Positions 33,405 to 41,903 are shown, numbered from the stretch's first letter. The stretch is DNA of 41,913 nt from HyVt-560 sp964577195 (GCA_964577195.1 CAZNYF010000004.1:1-41913), one strand, 5' to 3'. Notes: a model not told the origin generated them from the letters alone. A program made the numbers and translations.

Positions 33405-33638
33405 ATGGGGAGCTTAAGTATTCGAAAGCTGGATGACGAAATAATTCAGGGATTACGCATAAAGGCGGCGAAAAATCAGGTATCGATGGAAGAAGAAGCT
33501 CGGCAAATTATAAGGGAAGCGGTGTTAGCACCCGATGATTTAGGTAGTCTGCTGTCCTCGTTGTTTGGTTCTGAAAATGGTGTCGAACTCGAATTGCATG
33601 GTCATGAGCAGCACGAAGCGATTTCGTTCTCTAAATGA
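33405..33638 (+). CDS. FitA/VapB-like ribbon-helix-helix antitoxin
   Basis: Antitoxin of a type II pair; it should neutralise the following PIN toxin and repress the operon. GSLSIRKLDDEIIQGLRIKA is the ribbon-helix-helix segment (LSIRKLDDE beta strand, then two helices with SMEEEARQIIREAVL), very typical of FitA-type (plasmid stability) antitoxins. The acidic/amphipathic C-terminus (GVELELHGHEQHEAISFSK) would fill the toxin active site. The ATG at 33405 has a strong GAGGTGA upstream; the longer frame from 33363 is not needed. 77 aa. Overlaps the toxin gene by 4 nt. Confidence 0.92.
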   Translation: MGSLSIRKLDDEIIQGLRIKAAKNQVSMEEEARQIIREAVLAPDDLGSLLSSLFGSENGVELELHGHEQHEAISFSK

Positions 33639-34051
33639 TATTGCTCGATACTAATCTGATATCCGAGACGATGAGACCCTCACCATCAGCTAAGGTTCTG
33701 CAATGGCTAGGATCACAAAGTACCCGTAGTCTGTATGTTTCATCGGTTACAGTGGCTGAAATTGGTTTTGGATTACGCATTCTTCCTGAGGGTCGCCGAC
33801 GTCTGGACTTGCAGAGCCGATTCGATACTTTTATGAAGCGGGGCTTTGAGCACAGAATACTGGCTTTTAACGAGTCATCGGCGCGCCTCTATGCCGAAAT
33901 AATGGGATTCCGAAAAGAAATTGGTCGCCCGATGAGCCTACTGGATGGTCAAATCGCCAGCATCGCACGTAGCCATAGCTTTTCACTAGCGACGCGTAAC
34001 GTTGATGATTTTGAGTCCTGTGGAATTACCGTGGTTAATCCATTTGAATGA
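33635..34051 (+). CDS. PIN-domain ribonuclease toxin (VapC/FitB-like)
   Basis: A Mg2+-dependent endoribonuclease toxin. PIN-domain acidic residues: Asp5 in MILLDTN, Glu42 in VAEIGFGLRIL, Asp104 in LLDGQIASIAR, and RNVDDF at 121-126. The sequence ISETMRPSPSAKVLQWL is typical of FitB. 138 aa, full length, all catalytic acids present, so it should be active. Coupled to the antitoxin by ATGA. The pair sits between prfB and the lipid A operon; its stop is 1 nt from the convergent pseudo-receiver stop, which suggests an insertion into a compact region. Confidence 0.93.
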   Translation: MILLDTNLISETMRPSPSAKVLQWLGSQSTRSLYVSSVTVAEIGFGLRILPEGRRRLDLQSRFDTFMKRGFEHRILAFNESSARLYAEIMGFRKEIGRPMSLLDGQIASIARSHSFSLATRNVDDFESCGITVVNPFE

Positions 34052-34052
34052 A

Positions 34053-34469
34053 TCATTTCCAAGATAAGACAGCTTTAAGTTCTTCCGGCGTGACTGGATA
34101 GATCAGGATTGCTTCTAATGGAAAAATATCACGGAGCTTATCGACGTATTGTCGCTCTTTTTTTGAAACCAGCACGATAACTTTTGTATCCGGTGCATAC
34201 CTTTGCATCGACATTAGCATGACATCGAGATTGCTGATATTGACGCCTGCATAATTATTACTATAGCCGTAGCGAAATTCAGCAACGACGAAATCAGGTG
34301 GGTGTTTTTTAATCCTGCTAATGGCTTTGCGATTGGAATTGAAAACTTCTACGGTGATACCCAATTGCTTGTAAAAACCGGTGGTAGGAGGATGCGTTGG
34401 TGAATCAATGATGGAATAGAGCAGGGGGGCTTGCTTGGGCGTACTGGCAGGGTTTGATTTATCTGACAA
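34053..34469 (-). CDS. Receiver-like (pseudo-REC) protein of unknown function, last gene of the lpx operon
   Basis: 138 aa. I recognise a CheY-like alternating alpha/beta layout but no named family. Where a receiver has its phospho-acceptor Asp, DFVVAEFRYGY has Glu64. The usual beta5 Lys-Pro is replaced by Tyr124-Pro125 (AILIYPVTPEEL), and TKVIVLVSKKER is the beta4 strand. Phosphotransfer is therefore unlikely; Glu may mimic the phosphorylated state. There is no output domain; the N-terminus has about 15 flexible residues. Its start lies inside the 3' end of lpxA (11-nt overlap), so it is translated from the lpxD-fabZ-lpxA transcript, in the place where lpxB is commonly found. A link to lipid A or envelope control is inference. 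Confidence 0.75.
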   Translation of the reverse strand: MSDKSNPASTPKQAPLLYSIIDSPTHPPTTGFYKQLGITVEVFNSNRKAISRIKKHPPDFVVAEFRYGYSNNYAGVNISNLDVMLMSMQRYAPDTKVIVLVSKKERQYVDKLRDIFPLEAILIYPVTPEELKAVLSWK

Positions 34470-35226
34470 TGCCGCGCTCGCTGTTCTGGATAAAGTCGAG
34501 CAAATGGCGCACTTCCGGGAACTGCTCTGCCAGCTCGGCAGTCGATTTTACGCCTGCTTCGCGATCTTTGCCTTTGACTAATCTTTTAAAACTTTGCCTG
34601 AGTGCATTAATAGCTTCACTGGAAAAGCCACGGCGTTTTAAGCCTTCTTTATTGATGCTGATGGCTCGAACATAATTTCCAGATGCAATCACATAAGGGG
34701 GGATATCTCTATTGACCCACGAGCCCATACCAGTGAATGCATGTGCGCCAATACGGCTAAATTGATGTACCAGTGTAAATCCACTGAGTACGGCGTAATC
34801 ATCGACGATGACATGCCCGGCGAGCGACGCGCCATTGGAAAAAATGATGTGGTTGCCAACCACGCAATCATGCGCGATATGCACATAGGCCATGATTAAA
34901 TTATCATCGCCAATGCGGGTTTCTGATTGATCAAAGTCGGTGCCGCGATGGACGCTGCAAAACTCGCGGAATTTGTTGCGATCACCAATTACCAACTTGC
35001 TGTTTTCGCCGTGGTATTTAAGATCCTGAGGGTCTTCGCCGATAGAGCAAAACTGAAAAAAACTGTTGTCTTTGCCGATGGTGGTTGGTCCCTTAATAAC
35101 AACATGAGGGCCAATTGTTGTACCTGATGCAATTTCTACATTGGCACCGATGACAGAAAATGGCCCCACTGAAACATCGTCCGCGAGCCGGGCTGAAGGG
35201 TCTACTATGGCGCGCGAATCAATCAT
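34459..35226 (-). CDS. lpxA: UDP-N-acetylglucosamine acyltransferase LpxA
   Basis: First step of lipid A synthesis: transfers a 3-hydroxyacyl chain from ACP to UDP-GlcNAc. It is a left-handed beta-helix of hexapeptide repeats; the catalytic His119 is in YVHIAHDCVVGNH, and IGEDPQDLKYHGE and GLKRRGFSSEAINALR are diagnostic. The ATG at 35226 (MIDSRAIVDPSARL) gives 255 aa, close to E. coli LpxA; the longer frame adds 8 residues overlapping fabZ. It begins 2 nt after the fabZ stop and is followed, with overlap, by the pseudo-receiver gene instead of lpxB. Confidence 0.97.
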   Translation of the reverse strand: MIDSRAIVDPSARLADDVSVGPFSVIGANVEIASGTTIGPHVVIKGPTTIGKDNSFFQFCSIGEDPQDLKYHGENSKLVIGDRNKFREFCSVHRGTDFDQSETRIGDDNLIMAYVHIAHDCVVGNHIIFSNGASLAGHVIVDDYAVLSGFTLVHQFSRIGAHAFTGMGSWVNRDIPPYVIASGNYVRAISINKEGLKRRGFSSEAINALRQSFKRLVKGKDREAGVKSTAELAEQFPEVRHLLDFIQNSERGIVR

Positions 35227-35228
35227 CG

Positions 35229-35666
35229 TTAAAAATGCTGTTTGGCACACATAAGTTCTGCGTTGGCTACCATCTCGCCATCCACGGATGCAACCGCTTT
35301 TACTTTTGCCATATTGCGTTTCTGAGAAATGGGTGTGATCTCTAATTTTAGTTGGTCACCTGGCACCACCTGGCGACGAAACCGGGCTTTATCAATAGCC
35401 ACCAATAAATACAGAAAGTCAGTTGATTCATTGTTTTCTTCACAGCTGGCAAATTCGTAAATACCAGAAGTCTGCGCCAGTGCTTCCATAATTAGCACAC
35501 CGGGCATGACTGGCTCGCTCGGAAAATGACCCTGAAAAAATGGCTCATTGATAGAGACATTTTTAATCGCCGTAATGGATTCACCCAGTTTAAATTCAGT
35601 GACGCGATCGACCATTAAAAAAGGGTAACGATGTGGTAGTAAATCCATTATTTTCTGGATATCGAT
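35229..35666 (-). CDS. fabZ: 3-hydroxyacyl-[ACP] dehydratase FabZ
   Basis: Dehydrates 3-hydroxyacyl-ACP in fatty acid elongation and competes with LpxA for substrate. Hot-dog fold; the catalytic His is in FFQGHFPSEPVMPGVLIMEA and the Glu is 14 residues later. The first ATG (35648) gives MDLLPHRYPFLMVDRV and 139 aa but lacks the usual six-residue lead and is 24 nt from any ribosome site. Reading back in frame gives IDIQKIMDLLPHRYPF, which aligns with the MDINEI... start of Pseudomonas FabZ, with an ATC codon at 35666 exactly at the Met. AGGAG lies 6 nt before that ATC. I therefore place the start at ATC (145 aa). The frame is bounded by the in-frame lpxD stop TAG at 35678. Confidence 0.92.
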   Translation of the reverse strand: MDIQKIMDLLPHRYPFLMVDRVTEFKLGESITAIKNVSINEPFFQGHFPSEPVMPGVLIMEALAQTSGIYEFASCEENNESTDFLYLLVAIDKARFRRQVVPGDQLKLEITPISQKRNMAKVKAVASVDGEMVANAELMCAKQHF

Positions 35667-35672
35667 AGTACG

Positions 35673-35677
35673 CTCCT
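35673..35677 (-). promoter_or_regulatory. Ribosome binding site AGGAG deciding the fabZ start
   Basis: Overlaps the lpxD stop codon (TAGGAG) and is 6 nt from the ATC at 35666, but 24 nt from the first ATG at 35648. This spacing is the main argument for non-AUG initiation. Confidence 0.65.
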
Positions 35678-36692
35678 ACTTGTTGTTACTTTTTTCGAGT
35701 TTACGCAGCCTTTTACTAAATTCATTTAATTGCTTAAATCGAGCAAAATTCCTTCGCCAAATGCTGTTTTCCTGCATCGGTACGCCGGAAGAATAAACGC
35801 CGGCAGTTTTAATGCTGCGGGTAACAAACGTTTGCGCGGTAATGATGGTGTGATCAGCAATGGATTTATGACCCACAATATTTGCACTGCCACCAATACT
35901 ACAATACTTACCAATTTTTGCGCTGCCAGCAACACCGGCACAGCCTGCAATGGCGGTATGGTCACCAATCGAAACATTGTGTGCAATTTGCACTAGATTG
36001 TCGATAATCACACCGTTGCCAATCATCGTATCATCTATAGCGCCTCGATCAATGGTGGTATTCGCGCCAATTTCAACATCATTACCCAGCGTGACAGCGC
36101 CGACTTGAGGGATTTTAACCCACTCGCCTGCATTATTCGCAAAGCCAAAGCCATCGCTACCCAGGACAGCGCCAGAGGCAATACGGCAACGCTCGCCTAG
36201 TTGAACGGCGCGGTACAGCACAACTCGAGCATCTATCCGAGAATCATCACCGATTTTAACCTCATCACCAATCACCGAGCCTGCGCCAATGATGACGCGC
36301 TCACCAATAATGACACCATCCCCGATTGTTACCAGCGGTTCAATCATTGCAGAGCTGGCGATTTGACATTTTTCTCCGACTATCGCGGATGCTGCAATGC
36401 CGGGAATAACTTCAGTCAAAGGGTGGATACGCTGCGCAGCCAGGGCGTAGCTCAGATAGGGGTTTTCAGAAATTAACGCATCGCAAGGACAGTCGGCAGC
36501 ATGCTCTTGCCGGACTATGACTGCGGTTGCTTTTGTCGCGGCCAGTTGCGGCAAGAATTTGGGGTTGGACAGAAAGCTAAGGCTGCCCGCGGATGCTCGA
36601 TGTAATGAGGCGACATGACTTAATTCACTCTCGCCACTTCCCAGCATTTCCAGAGAGAGGTCTGCTGCAAGTTGGGCGATCGTTAGAGGCAC
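35676..36692 (-). CDS. lpxD: UDP-3-O-(3-hydroxyacyl)glucosamine N-acyltransferase LpxD
   Basis: Third lipid A step: adds the second 3-hydroxyacyl chain. The N-terminal uridine-binding domain (SLSFLSNPKFLPQLAATKA) is followed by a left-handed beta-helix of hexapeptide repeats; the catalytic His is in NLVQIAHNVSIGDH, and GSDGFGFANNAGEWVKIPQ is diagnostic. 338 aa. The start is a GTG (MPLTIAQLAADLSLEML) with no strong ribosome site, 24 nt after the skp stop, so it is probably coupled. It ends KLRKLEKSNNK, a short coiled-coil tail. Part of bamA-skp-lpxD-fabZ-lpxA. Confidence 0.97.
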   Translation of the reverse strand: MPLTIAQLAADLSLEMLGSGESELSHVASLHRASAGSLSFLSNPKFLPQLAATKATAVIVRQEHAADCPCDALISENPYLSYALAAQRIHPLTEVIPGIAASAIVGEKCQIASSAMIEPLVTIGDGVIIGERVIIGAGSVIGDEVKIGDDSRIDARVVLYRAVQLGERCRIASGAVLGSDGFGFANNAGEWVKIPQVGAVTLGNDVEIGANTTIDRGAIDDTMIGNGVIIDNLVQIAHNVSIGDHTAIAGCAGVAGSAKIGKYCSIGGSANIVGHKSIADHTIITAQTFVTRSIKTAGVYSSGVPMQENSIWRRNFARFKQLNEFSKRLRKLEKSNNK

Positions 36693-36716
36693 TGTCAGAG
36701 TGTGTTGGTAATGTTC

Positions 36717-37232
36717 TTATTGATCGCCAAGGAGCTTGAGTTCGTGCAGCACTTTTTGAGTGATATCTATTTTTTCACTGGCATATAGAACGCTTTCGCT
36801 GACGACCAAATCGTAATTTTCGCGTTTGGCGACGGTTACAATTGCCTTGTAGACATCTTCTTGTAAGGTGCTTAAAGCTTTATTGCGTGCCAGACCAAAG
36901 TCTTCGTTAAATTCACCCGATTTACGTTTAAACTCCCGCATTTTTTCGCGCAACTGACCCTCTAGTTTTTTTCTTTCGCTGGCTGAAATGACATCTTTAT
37001 CAACACGGTATTTATCTTCCAGACTCTTGAGTGCTTCCTGTTCTTTAATCAACGTTTGCTGACGGTCAGAAAATTCACCCCGCATACTGGAATCTGCATC
37101 TTTAGTTTGTGGGGCCTGATTTAAGATTTTGTTGATATTGACGGCCGCAATGCGAACTTCCGCCCAGGAGGCAGAGCAAACCAGAAAAAGCGTTAAGGTA
37201 ACTGCGGAAATAAAGATGTGTTTACGATTCAT
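36717..37232 (-). CDS. skp: Periplasmic chaperone Skp (OmpH family)
   Basis: A trimeric jellyfish-shaped chaperone that carries unfolded outer-membrane proteins to BamA. The signal peptide MNRKHIFISAVTLTLFLVCS-ASWA is cleaved before EVRIAAVN. The beta-strand core (RIAAVNINKILNQAP) is followed by the long coiled-coil tentacle (ERKKLEGQLREKMREFKRKS), returning to YDLVVSESVLYAS. At 171 aa it has the usual length. Located between bamA and lpxD as in E. coli. Confidence 0.95.
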   Translation of the reverse strand: MNRKHIFISAVTLTLFLVCSASWAEVRIAAVNINKILNQAPQTKDADSSMRGEFSDRQQTLIKEQEALKSLEDKYRVDKDVISASERKKLEGQLREKMREFKRKSGEFNEDFGLARNKALSTLQEDVYKAIVTVAKRENYDLVVSESVLYASEKIDITQKVLHELKLLGDQ

Positions 37233-37378
37233 GAGTTAGCACTCCGGAGTTCAATCTAATCTATGAAAAACTAACGTGACTCTGTAAGCAGTCAGTCGTT
37301 AGGTATGCTCTGATTTTACCTGCTCTAACGGTTCAGGGCGAATTATGTAGACCGTCTTGCTATGGCTGGCAAACAGAC

Positions 37379-39670
37379 CTAGAAAACTGCGCCGACGCTA
37401 AACTGGAATTCTTGTAAATCATCACCAGGTTTATCGTTTAGGGGCCTTGCCAAGCTAAATACCAGAGGCCCTACGGGGGCGAGCCACTCAAAAGATATTC
37501 CTGCCGAGGTTCTGATGTTGTCATTCTCAAAGGCATCAAAGTCTTTAAACACATTTCCCGCGTCAATAAACGCACCCATCCTCACCGATCTGTTCTCTTT
37601 TGCAAAGGGTGCGGGGAATAAAATTTGAGCCGAAGCCAGTGTGCGAAAATTACCACCAAATGCTTCGCGAGACGATGATTGAGGGCCTAATGTGTTGGTC
37701 TCATAACCACGAATCGAGCGGATACCACCGGCGTAGTATTTTTCGAAGAAGGGTAGATCCGTGGTGTCATTGTAACTATCCCCAAACGCCAAATCGCCTT
37801 TTAGAGAAAATGTCCAGGTATCAGAAATTGGGAAAAAATGCGTGTTCTTGTAGCTAAGTTTGTAGTAATCCAGATCACTACCCGGAACACTCAGCTCGAG
37901 CCGTAGCCGTTGACTATTACCGCTATGAGGGAAAATCGTCCGGTCCCGCGTGTCATGTGAATAGACGGCAGAGATCAAAAACTGACCGTATTCATCTCCG
38001 TTTTCAGCGAGAAAATCGGTGATTTCGGTGGGAGTCGCCGCAGTGGTTCTGATGCTGGTATTTTCATGACTCAAGTTAAATCGCAAAAAATCAAATTCAG
38101 TGAGCGGGATACCATAATTCACACCTAATCCCCACCGATCAGCAACATAATCAGAGAGGTTGTTTTCAGAGGCATCAGTTTCACGGAAAAAAGCATTAAA
38201 GCCACGGCTCACGCCATCCAGGGTGTGATAAGGGTCAGTGTAAGAGATGCTAAATACGTTGCTTGCATCATTTCGAGTCAGTTGTAGGGAAAGTTTTTTG
38301 CCTGAGCCAAATGCATTCTCCTGGTTTAATGCCAGTCCAAAAACCAGGCCCGAAGTTTGCGACAGCCCTAGATTGGCGGAGAAACTGCCGGCAAAACGCT
38401 CGGTCACGGAAAATTCCAAATCCACCAGATCATCGCGACCAGGCACGCGTTTACGCTCCAGGTTTACCGTTTCTACAAAAGGTAGGCGCTGGATTCTGAC
38501 TTTGGAGCGATTCACCTTGGGGGTGGAATACCAGCCGCCTTCGAGTTGCCGCATCTCACGTCGTAGCACTTCGTCCCGCGTTTTGGTATTGCCGTAAAAA
38601 TTAATTCGCCTGACATAGGTTTTTTTGCCTGGTTCAATGACAAACGCCAGCGTCAGTTTTTTGCTGCCTTCATTGATCTCTGGTATTACATCGATTTCTG
38701 CAAACGCATAGCCTTCTGCGCCCAGGGTGTTTTTTAATGCCGATGTCGTACGGGCGATTTTAGACCGCGAAAATACTTCGCCCGGTTCAATTTTAATGCG
38801 CTCTCGCAGCATCTCTTCAGCGATGGGTAGATCACCCTTTAGTTGGTAATCCCCGACCGTGTACTGTGTGCCTTCGGTGATGTTCACAGTGACGTAAATA
38901 TCTTGTTTGTCCGGTGTCATCGTCACTTGAGTAGAGTCGATATTAAATTTCAGATAGCCGCGATCCAGATAAAAGGAACGTAATTTCTCCAAATCACCCG
39001 ATAGTTTAGGTTTTGAATATTCATCTTTACTACTGAGAAACGCCCACCAGCTAGGTATGCCCGAGTCAAAATCCTTAGTCAGCTGTTCATCGGTGAATTT
39101 ATGATTGCCAATAATATTGACGCGTTGGATTTTGGTCACCGAGCCTTCAGCGATGTTAATTGCCACATCGACCTGATGATTATCCAGTGGCGTGACTTCG
39201 GTTTCGACATTGACGTTGTATTTGCCACGCGAAAAATACTGTTGGCGTAATTCGCGTTGCACATCATCAATAACTGAGCGTATGAAAATCTTGCCTTTGG
39301 CAATGCCGGCATCTTGCAGTGCGGCTTCGAGCTGCTCCGTTTCAATATCTTTATTACCCGTAAATGTCAGGTTGGCAATTGCAGGTCTTTCCTCAACTTT
39401 GATAATCAGTTTTCCGCCATCGCGACCAATGGAGATATCATCAAAAAATCCGCTCTGGTAGAGCGAGTGGATTAATTCACTGGCATCATCATCGTTAAAT
39501 CGATCGCCAACATCGTAGGAGATATATTCAAAAGCTGCACCATCTGAAACGCGTTCAAGCCCCTGTACATCAATTTCCGTCAGGGTGGTCTGTTCAGCCA
39601 ATGAACTGAGTGGCGACAGGCACAACAAAGAGAGTAGCGCAGCCCGAGAGTGTCTGAGCCAAAATTTGAA
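37379..39670 (-). CDS. bamA: Outer membrane protein assembly factor BamA (5' end in assembly gap)
   Basis: Core of the BAM complex that folds and inserts beta-barrel proteins into the outer membrane. 763 residues are visible. The reading frame enters the gap at 39671 with FKFWLRHSRAALLSLLCL and then LAEQTTLTEIDVQGLERVSD, so only the first few signal-peptide codons are missing; the first in-frame start inside the visible part (39628) is not the true one. Five POTRA domains (VEERPAIANLTFTGNKDI, TKIQRVNIIGNHKF, KTYVRRINFYGNTKTRDEVL) are followed by the 16-strand barrel with the conserved IRGYETNTLGP in the lid loop and C-terminal FQFSVGAVF with terminal Phe. 146 nt before skp. Confidence 0.96.
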   Translation of the reverse strand, partial: FKFWLRHSRAALLSLLCLSPLSSLAEQTTLTEIDVQGLERVSDGAAFEYISYDVGDRFNDDDASELIHSLYQSGFFDDISIGRDGGKLIIKVEERPAIANLTFTGNKDIETEQLEAALQDAGIAKGKIFIRSVIDDVQRELRQQYFSRGKYNVNVETEVTPLDNHQVDVAINIAEGSVTKIQRVNIIGNHKFTDEQLTKDFDSGIPSWWAFLSSKDEYSKPKLSGDLEKLRSFYLDRGYLKFNIDSTQVTMTPDKQDIYVTVNITEGTQYTVGDYQLKGDLPIAEEMLRERIKIEPGEVFSRSKIARTTSALKNTLGAEGYAFAEIDVIPEINEGSKKLTLAFVIEPGKKTYVRRINFYGNTKTRDEVLRREMRQLEGGWYSTPKVNRSKVRIQRLPFVETVNLERKRVPGRDDLVDLEFSVTERFAGSFSANLGLSQTSGLVFGLALNQENAFGSGKKLSLQLTRNDASNVFSISYTDPYHTLDGVSRGFNAFFRETDASENNLSDYVADRWGLGVNYGIPLTEFDFLRFNLSHENTSIRTTAATPTEITDFLAENGDEYGQFLISAVYSHDTRDRTIFPHSGNSQRLRLELSVPGSDLDYYKLSYKNTHFFPISDTWTFSLKGDLAFGDSYNDTTDLPFFEKYYAGGIRSIRGYETNTLGPQSSSREAFGGNFRTLASAQILFPAPFAKENRSVRMGAFIDAGNVFKDFDAFENDNIRTSAGISFEWLAPVGPLVFSLARPLNDKPGDDLQEFQFSVGAVF

Positions 39671-39770
39671 NNNNNNNNNNNNNNNNNNNNNNNNNNNNNN
39701 NNNNNNNNNNNNNNNNNNNNNNNNNNNNNNNNNNNNNNNNNNNNNNNNNNNNNNNNNNNNNNNNNNNNNN
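39671..39770. other. Assembly gap (100 N)
   Basis: Exactly 100 N at the bamA start, removing its start codon and ribosome site and part of the rseP-bamA intergenic region. Confidence 1.
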
Positions 39771-39840
39771 GTACGGTTTTCACAGAATAGTTAGCCCCGA
39801 AGCGGGAAGATGATGTTTGATTAGAGAGGGTGCTCGGATT

Positions 39841-41202
39841 TTAACCGAGCAGCCTTGAAATGTCGTTAAAAAATGCGACAAACATTAGACCTCCGAGTAG
39901 CGCAAGCCCCACTCGTTGACCCACGGCTTCAGTTGTTCGGGAAACAGGGCCACCTTTGATCACCTCAATAAAATAGTACAACAGGTGTCCCCCATCGAGT
40001 ATCGGAATGGGTAGTAGGTTGAGTACGCCTAAACTGACGCTGACGATGCCAAGAAAACTGAGAAACTGGGCAATTCCCAAGGTTGCCGATACCCCTGCGT
40101 ATTCCGCAATGGTCAGTGGGCCAGAGATGTTTTTGAGCGAAGCTTCACCAATGACCATTTTCCATAAAACCCGCAGAGTTAACGAAGACATATTCCAGGT
40201 GCGTTTGACGCCACGGACGAATGAATCAATGGGACCGTATTGCACAGTGACTCGCATATCGTCGTATTTAGATTGATCAATTTTTGGTAATGCACCGATA
40301 CGACCGATGGTTCTACCGTTATTCTCGACTTGTTCAGGGACTACCGTATAGCGCAATAAATCGTTGTTTCTTTTAACGATCATTTCAAGCGATTGGCCCG
40401 CATTCGCCTGAACAATCGCCACCATGTCACGCCAGACTGCTATCTTCTGACCATTCACCTCAGTCACATGATCGCCTACCAGCAGGCCTGCTTTGGCTGC
40501 TGCGCCACTGGGAATCAGCTTGCCAAATACGGCAGGCACAATTGGCCGCCAGGGCTGGATACCGATATTTCTCAGCACATCACCTTCGCCAAGCAACTCG
40601 CGACTATCAGCAAGATCGAGCGCGTGTGTTTGTACTAGACCGTCAGAACCTTGCAGCGAAAGTTCGACCGTGCCTGCCGACAGTGCTTCTTTGATCATTG
40701 TTAGCGTGGCGTCTTCCCAGCTGGGAGTCGGCACACCATTGACCGATTGAATGGTTGATCCGGCAGTAATCCCGGCAAATGCAGCAGGGGTATCAGGAAT
40801 GACTTCGCCAATTTTTGGTTTGATACCGTTGACGCCGACCATATACATCAATAAATACACAGCGATGGCGAGCAGGAAATTGGCGATGGGTCCGGCGGCG
40901 ACCACTGCGATTCGAGTCCACACGGATTGACGATTAAAGGCACGATGCACTTCGTCCTCGGGCACATCACCTTCACGCTCATCGAGCATTTTTACATAGC
41001 CGCCCAGCGGAATTGCCGCGAGCACATACTCGGTCTGATCCTTACCGGCGGTTTTGCTCCAGATGGGTTTACCAAATCCGACGGAAAACCGTAGTACTTT
41101 GATACCGAGTTTTTTTGCCACCCAGTAATGGCCGAACTCATGGAATGCAACCAAAATGGCGATTGCAGCTAAAAAGGCAAGAAGGCTTGTTAAAAAAGTC
41201 AT
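39841..41202 (-). CDS. rseP: Site-2 intramembrane metalloprotease RseP
   Basis: Cleaves anti-sigma-E RseA within the inner membrane and clears signal-peptide remnants. The zinc motif HEFGH is at residues 21-25 in the first helix and the second zinc/Asp motif is NLLPIPILDGGH near the C-terminus. Two tandem PDZ domains lie between (PAAFAGITAGSTIQSVNGVP; SGAAAKAGLLVGDHVTEVNG). 453 aa, four membrane helices, normal length. It heads the rseP-bamA-skp-lpxD-fabZ-lpxA cluster. In many gammaproteobacteria ispC precedes it; here a 700-nt gene-free stretch does. A perfect -10 hexamer lies 7 nt before its ATG. Confidence 0.97.
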   Translation of the reverse strand: MTFLTSLLAFLAAIAILVAFHEFGHYWVAKKLGIKVLRFSVGFGKPIWSKTAGKDQTEYVLAAIPLGGYVKMLDEREGDVPEDEVHRAFNRQSVWTRIAVVAAGPIANFLLAIAVYLLMYMVGVNGIKPKIGEVIPDTPAAFAGITAGSTIQSVNGVPTPSWEDATLTMIKEALSAGTVELSLQGSDGLVQTHALDLADSRELLGEGDVLRNIGIQPWRPIVPAVFGKLIPSGAAAKAGLLVGDHVTEVNGQKIAVWRDMVAIVQANAGQSLEMIVKRNNDLLRYTVVPEQVENNGRTIGRIGALPKIDQSKYDDMRVTVQYGPIDSFVRGVKRTWNMSSLTLRVLWKMVIGEASLKNISGPLTIAEYAGVSATLGIAQFLSFLGIVSVSLGVLNLLPIPILDGGHLLYYFIEVIKGGPVSRTTEAVGQRVGLALLGGLMFVAFFNDISRLLG

Positions 41203-41208
41203 CGGCGC

Positions 41209-41214
41209 ATTATA
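41209..41214 (-). promoter_or_regulatory. Candidate -10 element (TATAAT) of rseP
   Basis: Perfect TATAAT on the minus strand, but ending only 6 nt before the rseP ATG; transcription from it would give an almost leaderless mRNA. The -35 region is weak. Tentative. Confidence 0.35.
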
Positions 41215-41689
41215 TACTCTTTGTACCCAAGAATATTGGAAGAACGAGGTGTTGATGCTCCAGCATATAAACGAAGTAAAAGATAGAAGTATGATTAATG
41301 AAACGCATTAAACAGCACCTTTTCACCCAAATAAACTCGTCAAATAGCACACTATTCTCCTCATTTTTGGGATAAAAATGCACCATTTACTGTATTTCCT
41401 AAATCACACTTTTAGTCTACGCAACCTACGCAATAAAGCATTTCCTTAATTCAGTTTTAATGGACGGAAACTATCTAAGGGAGGAACCATCACTGCATGA
41501 GTTTGTAAAATATTCACGTTAAAATCAATCCATTACAAACCGTGACCAACCACACGCTTTAACAGTGGTTCACATTTCGACACAAAGGTTTTCTATATCT
41601 ATTCAGCAAAAGACGCTTGTACAAATAACAACAGCATATTGATTTGGCTCGAAAGACATAAGCCCAATGCCACTAACTTAAGCTTGGAA

Positions 41690-41707
41690 CCGGGACTTCA
41701 GTCCCGG
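41690..41707. repeat. REP-like perfect palindrome
   Basis: CCGGGACT-TC-AGTCCCGG, an 18-nt perfect hairpin, followed about 30 nt later by GGGC-TGAAG-GCCC. Such GGGACT...AGTCCC palindromes are typical of repetitive extragenic elements mobilised by REP-associated Y1 transposases. No transposase is visible in the window. Confidence 0.55.
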
Positions 41708-41777
41708 AAAAGTGACGCTAAGTCATTCATTTCCCGGCGGGGCTGAAGGCCCACATCTTGAGAGAGGGGATGTCATC

Positions 41778-41797
41778 TGAGCCCCGTCTCGGGGTCA
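41778..41797. repeat. REP-like hairpin (GACCCCGAGACGGGG type)
   Basis: TGA(G)CCCCG-TCT-CGGGGTCA folds into an 8-bp stem with one bulged G. It lies 70 nt from the first palindrome. Confidence 0.5.
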
Positions 41798-41857
41798 GTT
41801 CGCTAACATTCATACATTCTCAGAAAAGAGTAATTCTGGGGGGGGAAGTAGTGAGCC

Positions 41858-41873
41858 TGTAACCATTGTTACA
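41858..41873. repeat. Perfect palindrome near the window end
   Basis: TGTAAC-CATT-GTTACA: 6-bp perfect stem, 4-nt loop, 30 nt before a possible CDS start at 41904. It could be an operator. Confidence 0.45.
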
Positions 41874-41903
41874 GCCTATTTTAGTTGACTAGCAGGTGAT
41901 GCC

